Shown: positions 18,846 through 27,421, numbered from the stretch's first letter. The stretch: DNA of 64,000 nucleotides from Planctomycetales bacterium 10988 (GCA_009664345.1 CP043547.1:4058709-4122708), one strand, 5' to 3'. Notes: generated from the sequence alone by a model not told the origin. Numbers and translations are program-made.

Positions 18846-18954
18846 CCGGGAAATAGGCTCAGTTAATTTGGACTTTTGTTTTTTTCAAATTCTAAAATCA
18901 AGGCATTACGGAAAATGTTTCAACAAGATTTCCACTTTCCGGAGATAAGGAAAA

Positions 18955-19371
18955 TTGAGTAATCGCACGGTGTCGGATCTTTGTTGGGACCCGTTGCTTG
19001 AAGCTTGGTTAGGAGCGATCCAGCTTGCGGAAATCGGCAATGTGGAAATTCAGATCATCCCTTCCGAACGGTCTCAGGAATTGTCCTGGATCGAGAGTCA
19101 AATCGTATTGATCGGCGAGGTGGAGAAAGAAGTTCGCAACGCGACAGCCGTGCAAGTCGCGGAGGTCTATGACGATGCGTGGCGTGGTGACTTGGAGGCG
19201 ATCACCTCTGAAGGGTTTTTCACGCTGCTGGAGTTGTGCTATATCACTCTGCATCACGCTGAGCCACCGGTTCTTTCCTACGACGTTGGGGAAGACTCTT
19301 TTGGTGGGCATCTGATCAATGTTGAACTCGACCACGCTGGAAACTTCGTTAACGCCAACCTTGTTGGGTAG
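18955..19371 (+). CDS. Unknown 138-residue protein, immunity-like
   Basis: An acidic soluble protein starting at TTG 18955, which follows GGAGATAAGG at good spacing. The C-terminus reads SFGGHLINVELDHAGNFVNA, a pattern seen in small proteins of the DUF2262/DUF2004 kind, but I cannot confirm the family. About 110 nt separate it from the preceding gene on the same strand. A role as an immunity protein is an inference from size, acidity and neighbourhood. Confidence 0.55.
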   Translation: MSNRTVSDLCWDPLLEAWLGAIQLAEIGNVEIQIIPSERSQELSWIESQIVLIGEVEKEVRNATAVQVAEVYDDAWRGDLEAITSEGFFTLLELCYITLHHAEPPVLSYDVGEDSFGGHLINVELDHAGNFVNANLVG

Positions 19372-19472
19372 TCCAAAGAAGTGGAACGGCCAGAAAGGCT
19401 TCGCACTTCTTGAATCGATCTACGGGGAGCGACCAATCCCGCTCTCTGATTCGAAAATAGAAAGGCAGAGCC

Positions 19473-19844
19473 ATGCTTCACTGGATGTATCTGGGGCATT
19501 TCTACAAAGTGAATGATGTTGTCCAGATGGAACCCATTATGGTTGATGAACATCGTTTCTATTTTCCCAAAGTTGAACAGCCGATTGATCGTGAACTTAT
19601 CAACCGTTTACTTGCGAAACGAGACCTCCCACCCGATACGTTTCCACAAGATTGGTTACTTTTCTATGAAAAGAAGGCTGAAGGGAAGTATCTGGTTTGG
19701 GAATACTGTCGCCGAGTTACTGATTCATGGCAATTTATTCTTGAATACCATGCAATTAAAAACCTATTCGGATTTATTTATATGTTGCCGGAGGATATTT
19801 TAGAACCAGACGATTTGAAAAGATTCATTGAAAGAAATGGATAG
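19473..19844 (+). CDS. Unknown 123-residue protein
   Basis: Begins MLHWMYLGHFYKVNDVVQME and ends with a helical, acidic segment. It is noticeably lower in G+C than the core genes, especially in the second half. Many aromatic residues suggest a compact alpha/beta fold. No signal peptide, membrane segment or known motif is seen. The ATG at 19473 follows AAAGGCAGAG. It lies among other orphan genes on the same strand and is probably horizontally acquired. Confidence 0.6.
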   Translation: MLHWMYLGHFYKVNDVVQMEPIMVDEHRFYFPKVEQPIDRELINRLLAKRDLPPDTFPQDWLLFYEKKAEGKYLVWEYCRRVTDSWQFILEYHAIKNLFGFIYMLPEDILEPDDLKRFIERNG

Positions 19845-19941
19845 TAAGATTTCCAAGCGGGAAAGGAAAGCTTAGGGCAATTGTTTCTACAAGGGCCTGG
19901 ATAACATTCTCTGACAGGGTTCAAGATTAGAGACAGAAAAG

Positions 19942-20343
19942 ATGAGAATGCTTCGATTCCGCAGTACCGATCCTCAATTGTCAGTTGTTAACATCTCTCA
20001 CTTGCGAAGAATCACCAGCCTGTCTATTGCAGAGATTCGAACTCGTGCCGCTGCCGGGGCACCGCTTTTTGAGATCACTCCTTTCCAAAATAGCTGGCAA
20101 GAAGACCGTCACTTGTTGGTTCATGTCGCCCACGAGATCAGCACACGGTCACTCCCCCTGACGGTTACCGAATTGTGCGATAAGGACGAATCTCCAATCT
20201 CTCCGGCGAGGTTATTCCATCTGATTCAGCAACTCCGTGGGATCGAACTCCAGGTAGAACGCGACACAATGCTGAGCCTAGGCGAAATTGGCGACCCGTC
20301 GGAGTTTTCCCCTGCTAGCGAGGATTGGACTAAGCAGAAGTAA
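19942..20343 (+). CDS. Unknown 133-residue protein with a decayed downstream paralogue
   Basis: Begins MRMLRFRSTDPQLSVVNISH. The N-terminal half is basic, and the C-terminus is acidic with the sequence EIGDPSEFSPASEDWTKQK. No recognised domain. A homologous 24-codon relic of the same C-terminus (EIGDPSEFFSASEDWTQQK) lies at 21436, beyond the opposite-strand gene at 20409-21167, and sequence similarity continues about 30 nt past both stop codons. So a paralogue once stood downstream. Function unknown. Confidence 0.6.
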   Translation: MRMLRFRSTDPQLSVVNISHLRRITSLSIAEIRTRAAAGAPLFEITPFQNSWQEDRHLLVHVAHEISTRSLPLTVTELCDKDESPISPARLFHLIQQLRGIELQVERDTMLSLGEIGDPSEFSPASEDWTKQK

Positions 20344-20408
20344 AACCATCTGCTGCCCGACGGACATTCCAGGGTTGAAATTAAAGAGATGATGAAGCCG
20401 ACAATGTT

Positions 20409-21167
20409 TCAAAAGGGTTCAAATTCCGCAGTTAGCATTTTCACCAATTGAGAAACGCCAGCCTCATCGGCGTGTTGTTCCAAATGAGAAAATCCACCCC
20501 AACGAAGGCAATGTCGGAGGTAATCCACAAAGGGGAATTGATGTGCCTCACCTGCAAAAATTGGATCGGCTCCAGAGAACGGCAGTTCAATTCCATACGG
20601 TTCACCGCCGCTAATGTTGGCCTTGTGTAGATCGTCCGGCGCCAACTCAAGGTAGAAGGGGCCAAGCAATTCAGGGGGTGTATCTTCAATCGCATCTTCC
20701 CATTCGTCGAACTGCCACTCGATGTTTGATGGTGAGATTATTGCAAGGGGATCGAGGACATCGAGTTCAAGCTCTACGCTGGAAAGTAGCTGTGGTGGAT
20801 TTTCTCCCGAGACGTAATTCCAGACCAGATCGACGCCGCCGACAACTTGCCAAAAAGCCAACAAGCTGGTGGGAATAGGACCCTTGGTTATCCTCTCGAT
20901 CTCAGAAAATATACGAACATCCTCCGGATCAGGTAGGGTTCTTAAGTCTTCTGTTAAAGGCTGCCACCCTTTTGCCCCAAGTCGTGCCGCCAACAGATCG
21001 ACGTTGTGAGCAACTCGCTGCATGGTTTCATGTGCGACAGTTTCCACTTCCTTGCGTAGGTCATCCTCAAGCACCTCAAATGCCCGGATTTCTTGCCACA
21101 CGGAGATAAAATCCCCGGCTTTGTAGCGGGTAACAAGGTCGCCAAATGCTTTCGAGCGTTGTTTCAT
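20409..21167 (-). CDS. Unknown 252-residue protein, possibly SUKH-like immunity
   Basis: Two parts are visible: an N-terminal helical region (residues 1-75) and a C-terminal alpha/beta region containing IPTSLLAFWQVVGGVDLVWN, YGIELPFSGADPIF and VDYLRHCLRWGGF. The FWxxVGGV element is reminiscent of SMI1/KNR4 (SUKH) proteins, which act as immunity proteins against nuclease toxins, but the resemblance is weak. It is inserted on the minus strand between a gene and that gene's decayed second copy, the same layout as at 17.2-18.3 kb. No toxin gene is visible nearby. Confidence 0.55.
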   Translation of the reverse strand: MKQRSKAFGDLVTRYKAGDFISVWQEIRAFEVLEDDLRKEVETVAHETMQRVAHNVDLLAARLGAKGWQPLTEDLRTLPDPEDVRIFSEIERITKGPIPTSLLAFWQVVGGVDLVWNYVSGENPPQLLSSVELELDVLDPLAIISPSNIEWQFDEWEDAIEDTPPELLGPFYLELAPDDLHKANISGGEPYGIELPFSGADPIFAGEAHQFPFVDYLRHCLRWGGFSHLEQHADEAGVSQLVKMLTAEFEPF

Positions 21168-21631
21168 TTCGTGAGGATTTCCTGTGTCCGAGTCGACAGG
21201 GTGCCATTTCGAAAATCACTAGATTATTAGAACGTAAAACGTTTCGAGCTGACCTTCCAAGTAAAGAGTCAGTCTTTAGAACCCTTAAAGTACATCATAT
21301 CTGGACGAGGCGACTACCGCATTCCTTTGAACATAAATAATCAAACAGCTTGTCTTCTGACATTCGCATCGTTCAGAATGGTAGTCTAGCTTGCCCCGTT
21401 TTAGTTACCATTCCCAAATTAGACACGACCTTTTTCTAGACTTAACTGAGATTGGTGACCCGTCGGAGTTTTTCTCGGCTAGCGAGGATTGGACTCAGCA
21501 GAAGTAAAATCACCCGCTGCCCGACGGACATTCCAGGTGATGGCATTGTCAGAGATGAACCATGCTTCCCTACTGCTGTCCTGTAAAAGAGGCTTTCTTT
21601 AAAACAATACACATGCCGGGAAGGGATTCCT
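21168..21631. other. Gene-free stretch holding a relic of the 19942 paralogue
   Basis: About 460 nt. Apart from the relic at 21436-21507 and its conserved 3' flank to about 21537, it contains no plausible gene. The first 150 nt presumably include the promoter of the minus-strand gene at 21167. Confidence 0.6.
21436..21507 (+). pseudogene. 3' relic of a paralogue of the 19942-20343 gene
   Basis: Encodes LDLTEIGDPSEFFSASEDWT-Gln-Gln-Lys-stop. This matches the C-terminus of the protein at 19942 with few changes, and the DNA similarity runs on to about 21537. No in-frame start or remaining upstream part is seen. Confidence 0.85.
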
Positions 21632-22120
21632 ATGACACATCAATCGCTGCCGAATCTTCGAGGCGAGACAGAGTCACAATGGCTGGATCGTTTGGATTCC
21701 TTGGTGAATTTGCTGGCGGAGGCTACTTCTTCGTGTATCCATACCGGTACCTATTGGATACATGACGAACCTGGGCATGCCGATGCCGGACTTGTGGCGA
21801 GAGTGCGATCAAAGTCAAGGCTTCGGGGCATCGAATCCGATTCTTGGGAAGCTATTATTGGCTACTCAACCAGTGAAGAAAGAGTGTTTTCCGATACGAT
21901 CATATTTCCCTTTTTGCGGGGTTCTCCTAACCTTCGCCGTGGCAGGCTGGCTGATCTATCGCCAGCAGAAGAGGTCGATGAATTCCGCAGGTTTGAGTAC
22001 CAGGAGGGACAGTTTGTAGACTGTGGTTGGTCCTATCCAGATGGGCCCGGCGAATGGGGAGGGGTGGTAGAACCTGGAATGATCTATAGTCATAACCTTA
22101 AAATTGTCCCCTTGGAATGA
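21632..22120 (+). CDS. Unknown 162-residue protein
   Basis: Begins MTHQSLPNLRGETESQWLDR and contains several Trp and Gly near the C-terminus (WSYPDGPGEWGGVVEPGMIY). Acidic and soluble, with no signal peptide or membrane segment. The ATG follows AAGGGATTCCT. Family not recognised. A small frame in the other phase begins inside its last codons. Confidence 0.55.
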   Translation: MTHQSLPNLRGETESQWLDRLDSLVNLLAEATSSCIHTGTYWIHDEPGHADAGLVARVRSKSRLRGIESDSWEAIIGYSTSEERVFSDTIIFPFLRGSPNLRRGRLADLSPAEEVDEFRRFEYQEGQFVDCGWSYPDGPGEWGGVVEPGMIYSHNLKIVPLE

Positions 22121-22337
22121 GCGACCACCTCGGCCCAATTCTCGGCATGCTCTCACATCAACAGATTTTAAGATAAAACAAAACACCATTGAGCTGGACC
22201 TTGCAAAAATCAATCTCCGTGGAGGCTGGATTCCTGGCCGTTATCATCTTGCCCTGAGAACGCAAAACTTCCACAAAGGAACCAGTTGGACCTATACTTC
22301 TGAAATTTCCGAACCATTCAAGATTGAAGTAAGATAA
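22104..22337 (+). CDS. Short possible gene or fragment, 77 residues
   Basis: The frame overlaps the end of the previous gene. Its second half (IELDLAKINLRGGWIPGRYH and on to EISEPFKIEV) reads like the last strands of a beta-sandwich domain with an intact stop, while the first 20 residues look non-coding. The most likely explanation is a 3' fragment of a larger decayed gene. A short real protein cannot be ruled out. Confidence 0.35.
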   Translation: MSPWNERPPRPNSRHALTSTDFKIKQNTIELDLAKINLRGGWIPGRYHLALRTQNFHKGTSWTYTSEISEPFKIEVR

Positions 22338-22433
22338 AGTTCTTAACAACGATCCTTATGATAATTTTCCGGTTGATAGAAAGAAATCTATAAGTTTACA
22401 AAGTATTAAAAGTGTTGTTTCATAGGTGCAAAT

Positions 22434-22781
22434 ATGAAAAAGTTCGAACAGTTTTCTTGGAACTACTTGGAGAAAGTCCTGGCGAGCGGGAATGAGCCAC
22501 ACTGGTGGACGGTGTTGGAATTGTTGAAAGAAGAATATGCGGAAGAGGTCACTGCCTGCCCACATTGTAACACACCTGCCAATGATTTGACGTGGATTTC
22601 GGTTGAGACGTGCGAAGAGTCATGGGAAGCACGTCAGGGAGCTTCCGGGTATTTGACAGTTTGTTTTCCTTGCCATCGGCAAGTAGACTTTTTGCTCGAA
22701 CCAACCTTAACCGAGATTGAAGCTGACGTCCGTGCAGATGGAGGCTCCTCTTCCGGAATCACCTGGAGACGTGATTCTTAA
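22434..22781 (+). CDS. Small protein with zinc-ribbon cysteines
   Basis: A 115-residue protein beginning MKKFEQFSWNYLEKVLASGN. CPHC near residue 42 and CFPC near residue 76 form two CxxC pairs that could bind one zinc ion. A Trp-rich region lies between them. No DNA-binding helix is recognisable. It sits among orphan genes on the same strand. Function unknown. Confidence 0.6.
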   Translation: MKKFEQFSWNYLEKVLASGNEPHWWTVLELLKEEYAEEVTACPHCNTPANDLTWISVETCEESWEARQGASGYLTVCFPCHRQVDFLLEPTLTEIEADVRADGGSSSGITWRRDS

Positions 22782-22918
22782 GATGTGTAAGATATTGATC
22801 TTTGGTTTTATTTATAAAACTCAAGATTCAATCTAATAGACATTTACTGCAATGGGAAAATAAAGAAATCGTTAAGTGTAAGGAGCAAAATTAATTTTAA
22901 AGGAGTTGGGCAGAACAG

Positions 22919-23470
22919 ATGAAATCTCCGAAATTCTCGCAATTTGAAAAAGTGGTAGTTGTTGAGGTGATTCAAGAAAACAGCGATCTTAAAGGGGAGA
23001 AGGGCGTTATACTGTGGAAAGACTTCATCACTGCTGGACGAAAGCCGCAACAATGGGCATACATTGTAGAATTTTCCTCGAAAAAAATGTGTAGGACAGT
23101 TTTAGAATCACAGCTAGAAACACAGGGAGATTTCAGCACTGAAAGTGCTTTTCTTGGAAAGGGATATGAGATCAGTTTCGATATGTCTCTCGAAGAGGAG
23201 AATGATTTTATTGAAGGGACTTATCGTCTTCCTGGAAGATTTTGGGAAGTCTTAATTATGACAAAAAAAGAGGTGCCCAATCTTAATCATGAAATGACAA
23301 CCTGGGAGAGCGGAATTACTGGAGCAGTTTTTAAAGTGCCTAATGATGCAAAACTAAATAAAGATTATGTAATGAAAGCGATGGAAAAAACTTTTGGAGC
23401 CGAAGATTGGAAGATTGTTATCGGTCCGGATTCGATGCTCGTTAGAGCGTGTTTGCGAATTGACATTTGA
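22919..23470 (+). pseudogene. Unknown gene interrupted by an IS5-family element
   Basis: The frame reads about 175 native residues, then enters the IS left end and picks up eight foreign codons before a stop. Removing the element and one copy of the TTA duplication joins base 23444 to 24356 and restores a frame ending at TAG 24412-24414, with C-terminus GIALGILKQEEEENGLPG. The restored protein is about 195 residues. The first part (FEKVVVVEVIQENSDLKGEKGVI) resembles a small SH3-like fold seen in some immunity proteins, tentatively. Loss of the last 20 residues may or may not abolish function. Confidence 0.8.
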
Positions 23471-24352
23471 CAAAAAAATCGGTACGACCCCTTGTGAATT
23501 CACCACAAAACCATAACCAAGGAGCCGCACCGATGTCACGACCTCACGATTACACCGACCTCAGCGATCGTCAATGGCGTTTGATTCGTCCCCTGCTGCC
23601 GCCACCGGCGAAGGTCGGAGCGAAGCGGCAGCTTGATTCCCTCGAAGTGGTCAACGCGATTTTCTACGTCCTGCGGTCGGGCTGTCCGTGGCGGTTGTTG
23701 CCGCATGATTTTCCCAACTGGAATTCGGTTTACCACCTGTTTTGGGCGTGGCGGAACCTCGGCGGGCGGGAGAAAATGCACCGTAAACTTCGAGCGAAAA
23801 TACGAACAAAAGAGGAGCGATCCGCGAAGCCCTCGGCGGCGATTCTCGACAGTCAATCGGTCAAAACCACCGAGGCGGGCGGGCCTCGTGGGTACGACGC
23901 CGGCAAGAAAATCAACGGGAGAAAACGGCATTTACTCGTCGATACGCTGGGCTTGGTGCTGGCGATCGTGGTGCATTCGGCGGGCCTTCAGGATCAGGAG
24001 GGAGCCCGCTTGGTGTTGCAAAAAGCGAAGCGAGACGTTCCTCGGCTTCGGGTGATTTTCGCGGACGGTGCGTACGCTCGTAGCGGGCTGCCGGCGTGGG
24101 TGAGAAATACCTTCCACTGGACACTGGAAATCGTCAAACGCGTGTCAGGCCGAGGCGGTTTTGAGGTGTTGCCGAAGCGGTGGATCGTCGAGCGAACCTT
24201 CGGTTGGCTGGGTCGCAGCCGCCGGTTGAGCAAGGATGATGAACGGGAACCTTCCACTAGTGAAGCGATGATACAAATCAGCATGATTCACTTAATGCTC
24301 AAACGTCTGTGTCCTTAAAAAAGGGAAACTTTGGGGATTCGCAAACACGCTC
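23445..24352 (+). mobile_element. IS5-family insertion sequence, 908 bp
   Basis: Perfect 16-bp terminal inverted repeats (GAGCGTGTTTGCGAAT at 23445-23460 and its complement at 24337-24352) are flanked by a 3-bp direct repeat TTA (23442-23444 and 24353-24355). A TNA duplication and this length fit the IS1031-like group of IS5. One intact transposase gene fills the element. Identical ends and an intact gene point to recent insertion. Confidence 0.93.
23533..24318 (+). CDS. IS5-family DDE transposase
   Basis: A 261-residue transposase, complete within the inverted repeats. It begins MSRPHDYTDLSDRQWRLIRP, a DUF4096-type N-terminus, with SGCPWRLLPHDFPNW after about residue 50. The catalytic DDE residues are in ILDSQSVKTTE, FADGAYA and VERTFGWLGRSRRLSKD. 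The frame is open from 23467, but the ATG at 23533 after AAGGAG gives the usual family N-terminus. It is a single frame with no programmed frameshift. Confidence 0.95.
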   Translation: MSRPHDYTDLSDRQWRLIRPLLPPPAKVGAKRQLDSLEVVNAIFYVLRSGCPWRLLPHDFPNWNSVYHLFWAWRNLGGREKMHRKLRAKIRTKEERSAKPSAAILDSQSVKTTEAGGPRGYDAGKKINGRKRHLLVDTLGLVLAIVVHSAGLQDQEGARLVLQKAKRDVPRLRVIFADGAYARSGLPAWVRNTFHWTLEIVKRVSGRGGFEVLPKRWIVERTFGWLGRSRRLSKDDEREPSTSEAMIQISMIHLMLKRLCP

Positions 24353-24589
24353 TTATCGGAATTGCGCTAGGGATTCTAAAACAAGAAGAGGAAGAAAACG
24401 GCCTGCCGGGGTAGACTTTTGTGAACTAAGGATGAATAATAGAGTGTTCTACCTTTAGAGTTTGTGATCAACAGTAGCTTGGGTAATACCTTTTTCAGGT
24501 GTTTACTTGATTCTGAAGGGTTTTCGATCACCGGCTCTTACTTTCCTGATTCTGTTCGAATCAAGGCTCGTTTCCCAAAGCGAAACAAC

Positions 24590-24944
24590 GGGGGCGAACT
24601 GGTATCGACCGGACAGTCAAAGTAATGGTGGCGTGTCGTGGTTGGTCAGCGGGCCACGTAAAAAGCTGACTGGCAAAATTATCTGCCGAAGATCAACTTG
24701 TTTTGGCTGCCTAACATAGGTAGTCCCGACACTTCTTCCAGGTCGGAGGGAGGATTTGTTGGACAGCATCTCCGACTCGCTTCTTCTCACGTTGAGCACG
24801 GAAGCAGTTAAATAAAGTTCTCATCTAGCAAGGCGAGGACCCTGTTCTGAGGGGCCTGCTGAGCGAAATTTAAAATCAGAACTACACACGTAGAAGCTAT
24901 TATGGCGTTGTCACGGGACGCGGGTTCGATTCCCGCCGCCTCCA
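24590..24944 (+). ncRNA. ssrA: Transfer-messenger RNA
   Basis: One-piece tmRNA that rescues stalled ribosomes and tags nascent chains. The 5' end GGGGGCG pairs with CGCCTCC near the 3' end, with the G3-U alanine identity pair; the discriminator is A and CCA is not encoded. The T-arm reads GGGTTCGATTCCC. The tag frame starts at GCA 24673 and encodes AKLSAEDQLVLAA with TAA at 24712-24714. The LAA end is the usual protease signal. The 3' end is a classical integration target, and an integrase gene lies 200 nt downstream. Confidence 0.95.
24921..24944 (+). other. Probable attachment site (attL) in the tmRNA 3' end
   Basis: The T-arm and acceptor segment of ssrA is followed by a terminator, iterons and a tyrosine recombinase gene. 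Islands commonly use this segment as attB and restore the gene. The second copy expected at the other end is not inside the window, so the core limits are unproven. Confidence 0.55.
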
Positions 24945-24945
24945 T

Positions 24946-24983
24946 AAACAGCCGCTTGCTAGAAAATCGCAAGCGGCTGTTTT
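24946..24983 (+). terminator. Rho-independent terminator of ssrA
   Basis: A perfect stem AAACAGCCGCTTGC / GCAAGCGGCTGTTT with a short loop and T-run begins two bases after the tmRNA. Confidence 0.92.
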
Positions 24984-25035
24984 CATTGAGGTTAAGACAT
25001 TTCTGCTGTCCCATTTTGGCCTCATGAATGCCCTC

Positions 25036-25120
25036 TGGATCGGATAAATAGCCTGTTTTGGATCGGATTAGCGGGCCTTTTGGATCGGATGAGCGTACAA
25101 TTCTGGCGTTATCCGATCCA
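25036..25120. repeat. Iterons: three direct copies and one inverted copy of TGGATCGGAT
   Basis: Copies lie at 25036-25045, 25059-25068 and 25081-25090, spaced 23 and 22 bp, two DNA turns apart. The inverse copy ATCCGATCCA is at 25111-25120. They lie between the tmRNA attachment site and the integrase start, so arm-type integrase sites or excisionase/repressor sites are likely. Confidence 0.8.
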
Positions 25121-25143
25121 CGAATCCACTTGGAGACAGGACA

Positions 25144-26895
25144 GTGGGCCAGCGAAAGAGGAAACTCAGAAAGCCTGACAAAAGAGGACGCATCCCCGCC
25201 GATGTTGGCTGGAAGCAGAACGACCGGGGAAAGTGGGTTCAGCACACTTTCTACCTCGGTTCGGATGAGAACGAAGCCAAGCGCCGTCTAATGAGACTGG
25301 ACGAGTTTTGGGACCGCATCGAGTACCAGCACAATATCACCCAGTACCCTGACGAGTTACCCAAGCCAGAGAAGCCAACATGGACCCAGTTCACACTTGG
25401 CATCGCCCTTCAGCTTGCCGCAGGTGAGTTGCAGATTCCGGTTGAGCGTGGCACAAGCGACCCCGATGGCTACGCCACAAAGATTCACGCCCTTTCTCGG
25501 AAGTACCCGTCGATCAACTTCGTCCCATCTGATGAAGACGCCTATTCTGACGGCGCAGCGTCCGCCCGTGACCGAGCCAACGACCGGATGGAAGCTGCCC
25601 GGTGGATAGCCCGATCTCAAGGCGAGCTTCCGCCACGAGAGATCGCCACGCTTGATCCACACAACCTCTTCGACGCCCTCGACGCTTATGTTGAATACGT
25701 CAAGCAGAAGTACCGGCTTGATGGAGAGACGGTGACGCCTTACGGAGCAGGCAAGCTCGCTATGATCGAGAGGTTCAAGGAGAGGCACGACAATATGCCT
25801 CTCGCTTCCCTAACCTTTGATGGCTGCCAGTCGCTAATTCGTCTTTGGCAGAATCGTCCAAAGGTGAAGGGACGACAGAAGGCCGTCACTAGAAAGACAG
25901 CGCAGAACCATATCGCCGAGTGGATGTGCTTCTTTCGATGGCTAAATCGGACTAACCAGTTCGATTGGCGTAAGCCCCTCGACTTCGACGAGATCGAAAC
26001 CCAAGTCCCCGAAACGGCTGATGACAAACGAAGGAAGGTCCGCCCCAATCAGGTCGAGACCTACGGGATCGATGAACTCAGGCTCCTCAATGAGTACGCC
26101 ACGCCACTTGAACGAGTCCTCTTCCTCTTGGGCTTGAATTGCGGATTTGGAGGTGCCGAACAGGGGTCGATCCACCTGCAAGAGATTTCGCTCTGCCAGC
26201 CGCATCCCTTCGCCGATGTTCTCGGCTTTCAGACTTCACCGGACGATTCGTTCATTAAACGTGTCCGCCTGAAAAGCGGCGTGTATGGCGAGCATCTGCT
26301 TTGGCCCCAGACTGCCGAGGTTGTCAGATGGGCAATCAACCGGCGACAGAAGCAGGGAGACGCAACGCCTGACGCCTTTCTGCTGCTGACCGATGAGGGA
26401 AATCCGTTCTTTCGTCGCACCGAGGGGAACAATCCGGGGAGAACCTTCCAGAACAAGTGGAATGGGCCGACACGGAGGATTCAGGCGGACTACCCGGAGT
26501 TTCCGTGGCTCTCCTTCGGCAAGTTGAGAAAGACGGCTGGCAATCTCGTGCGTCGTCACGCTGGCGGGGAAGTTGCTAGGATTTTTCTGTGCCACGGCAA
26601 GCCCGTCCCTTCCGACGAGTTGCTTGATCTGTACACGAACCGTCCATTCGGCGAGGTGTTCGAGGCTCTGCGGTCCTTGCAGGAACAGTTGCAACCTGTT
26701 TTCGACTCCGCTCCGAAGGACTTGTGGAAGCAGCCGAAGCAGCAATACACGGGGCTGAAGAAGGTCAAGCGGATCAAGCAGTTGAAGGACGACGGTAAGA
26801 GCATCCGTGAGATCGCCGAGATGGTTGGACTTTCCAAGACCACTGTGGGAAGACATCTCGTAGCGATGGAGAAAGAAGAGGCTGAAGCTTCCTAG
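25144..26895 (+). CDS. Divergent tyrosine recombinase (probable island integrase)
   Basis: A 583-residue protein starting at GTG 25144 after GGAGA. A core-binding-like helical region (residues about 150-300) includes a TPYGAGKLAMIERF stretch. A catalytic-like region follows: FLLGLNCGFGGAEQGSI where the first catalytic Arg is usually found, LRKTAGNLVRRHAGG, a CHGKP segment and LYTNRPF with the probable Tyr nucleophile. The usual Arg in the first box is not evident, so activity is uncertain. A C-terminal helix-turn-helix reads SIREIAEMVGLSKTTVGRHL. Its place beside ssrA makes it the best candidate integrase. The stop codon overlaps the island motif. Confidence 0.7.
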   Translation: MGQRKRKLRKPDKRGRIPADVGWKQNDRGKWVQHTFYLGSDENEAKRRLMRLDEFWDRIEYQHNITQYPDELPKPEKPTWTQFTLGIALQLAAGELQIPVERGTSDPDGYATKIHALSRKYPSINFVPSDEDAYSDGAASARDRANDRMEAARWIARSQGELPPREIATLDPHNLFDALDAYVEYVKQKYRLDGETVTPYGAGKLAMIERFKERHDNMPLASLTFDGCQSLIRLWQNRPKVKGRQKAVTRKTAQNHIAEWMCFFRWLNRTNQFDWRKPLDFDEIETQVPETADDKRRKVRPNQVETYGIDELRLLNEYATPLERVLFLLGLNCGFGGAEQGSIHLQEISLCQPHPFADVLGFQTSPDDSFIKRVRLKSGVYGEHLLWPQTAEVVRWAINRRQKQGDATPDAFLLLTDEGNPFFRRTEGNNPGRTFQNKWNGPTRRIQADYPEFPWLSFGKLRKTAGNLVRRHAGGEVARIFLCHGKPVPSDELLDLYTNRPFGEVFEALRSLQEQLQPVFDSAPKDLWKQPKQQYTGLKKVKRIKQLKDDGKSIREIAEMVGLSKTTVGRHLVAMEKEEAEAS

Positions 26896-26905
26896 GCACC
26901 TGCTA
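26893..26905 (+). promoter_or_regulatory. Island motif copy 1 (TAGGCACCTGCTA)
   Basis: Lies 38 nt before the start at 26944 and overlaps the integrase stop codon. Confidence 0.7.
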
Positions 26906-26943
26906 CTGGTCCCAGTTTTCAATCTCGAACTGGGAGATCGCAA

Positions 26944-27411
26944 ATGTCCAAGAGCAACGCCACCGAAGTCATCGCACGATTCTGGATCATCGGGTTTCTG
27001 ATCTCATTGCCCTTCAGTTTGCCAGCGATCCTTGCTGGAGTCCTCTCTCTTCCCTTCGTGGCTTTCATCGCCCTCATCGTCGCCCTGTTCTACAACGGGG
27101 GCCAATGGCTCGGTCATCGCCTCCTCTTCGACGGGACTCCCGAGTACGAGGACTTTAAGGCTCAAGGCAAGGACGCATGGTTCGATCATTCGGCTCCGTG
27201 GCCGTTCCGACCCGACGACGAGTTTCTCGCATCTTCAGAAGTCGAGCCACGAGCGAGATGGCGGTGCGAAGTCTGCCACGCTGAGGTTGTTGATCTCGAC
27301 CAGCCGTGCTGGAACTGTGGTGTCGAGTGGCTGTGCCCGAACTGTCACGCTCCCGTGGCCGACGAGTTTGCAGTTTGCGGTCGGTGTGGGAACAACCCTC
27401 TCGGAAAGTAG
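26944..27411 (+). CDS. Membrane protein with C-terminal double zinc ribbon
   Basis: 155 residues. One long or two short hydrophobic segments fill residues 12-55 (FWIIGFLISLPF, FVAFIALIVALFY). A cytosolic-looking C-terminus carries four CxxC pairs (CEVC, CWNC, CPNC, CGRC) that should bind two zinc ions. GGGAGAT precedes the ATG. It is the first gene after the integrase on the same strand, with its own motif copy. Function unknown. Confidence 0.75.
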   Translation: MSKSNATEVIARFWIIGFLISLPFSLPAILAGVLSLPFVAFIALIVALFYNGGQWLGHRLLFDGTPEYEDFKAQGKDAWFDHSAPWPFRPDDEFLASSEVEPRARWRCEVCHAEVVDLDQPCWNCGVEWLCPNCHAPVADEFAVCGRCGNNPLGK

Positions 27412-27421
27412 GCACCTGCTA
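27409..27421 (+). promoter_or_regulatory. Island motif copy 2 (TAGGCACCTGCTA)
   Basis: Lies 50 nt before the start at 27472. Its TAG is the stop codon of the preceding gene. Confidence 0.7.

Noticed and set aside
24808-25245. Minus-strand open frame across the tmRNA end and iterons
   Set aside because: It overlaps a clear structural RNA, its terminator and the iterons.
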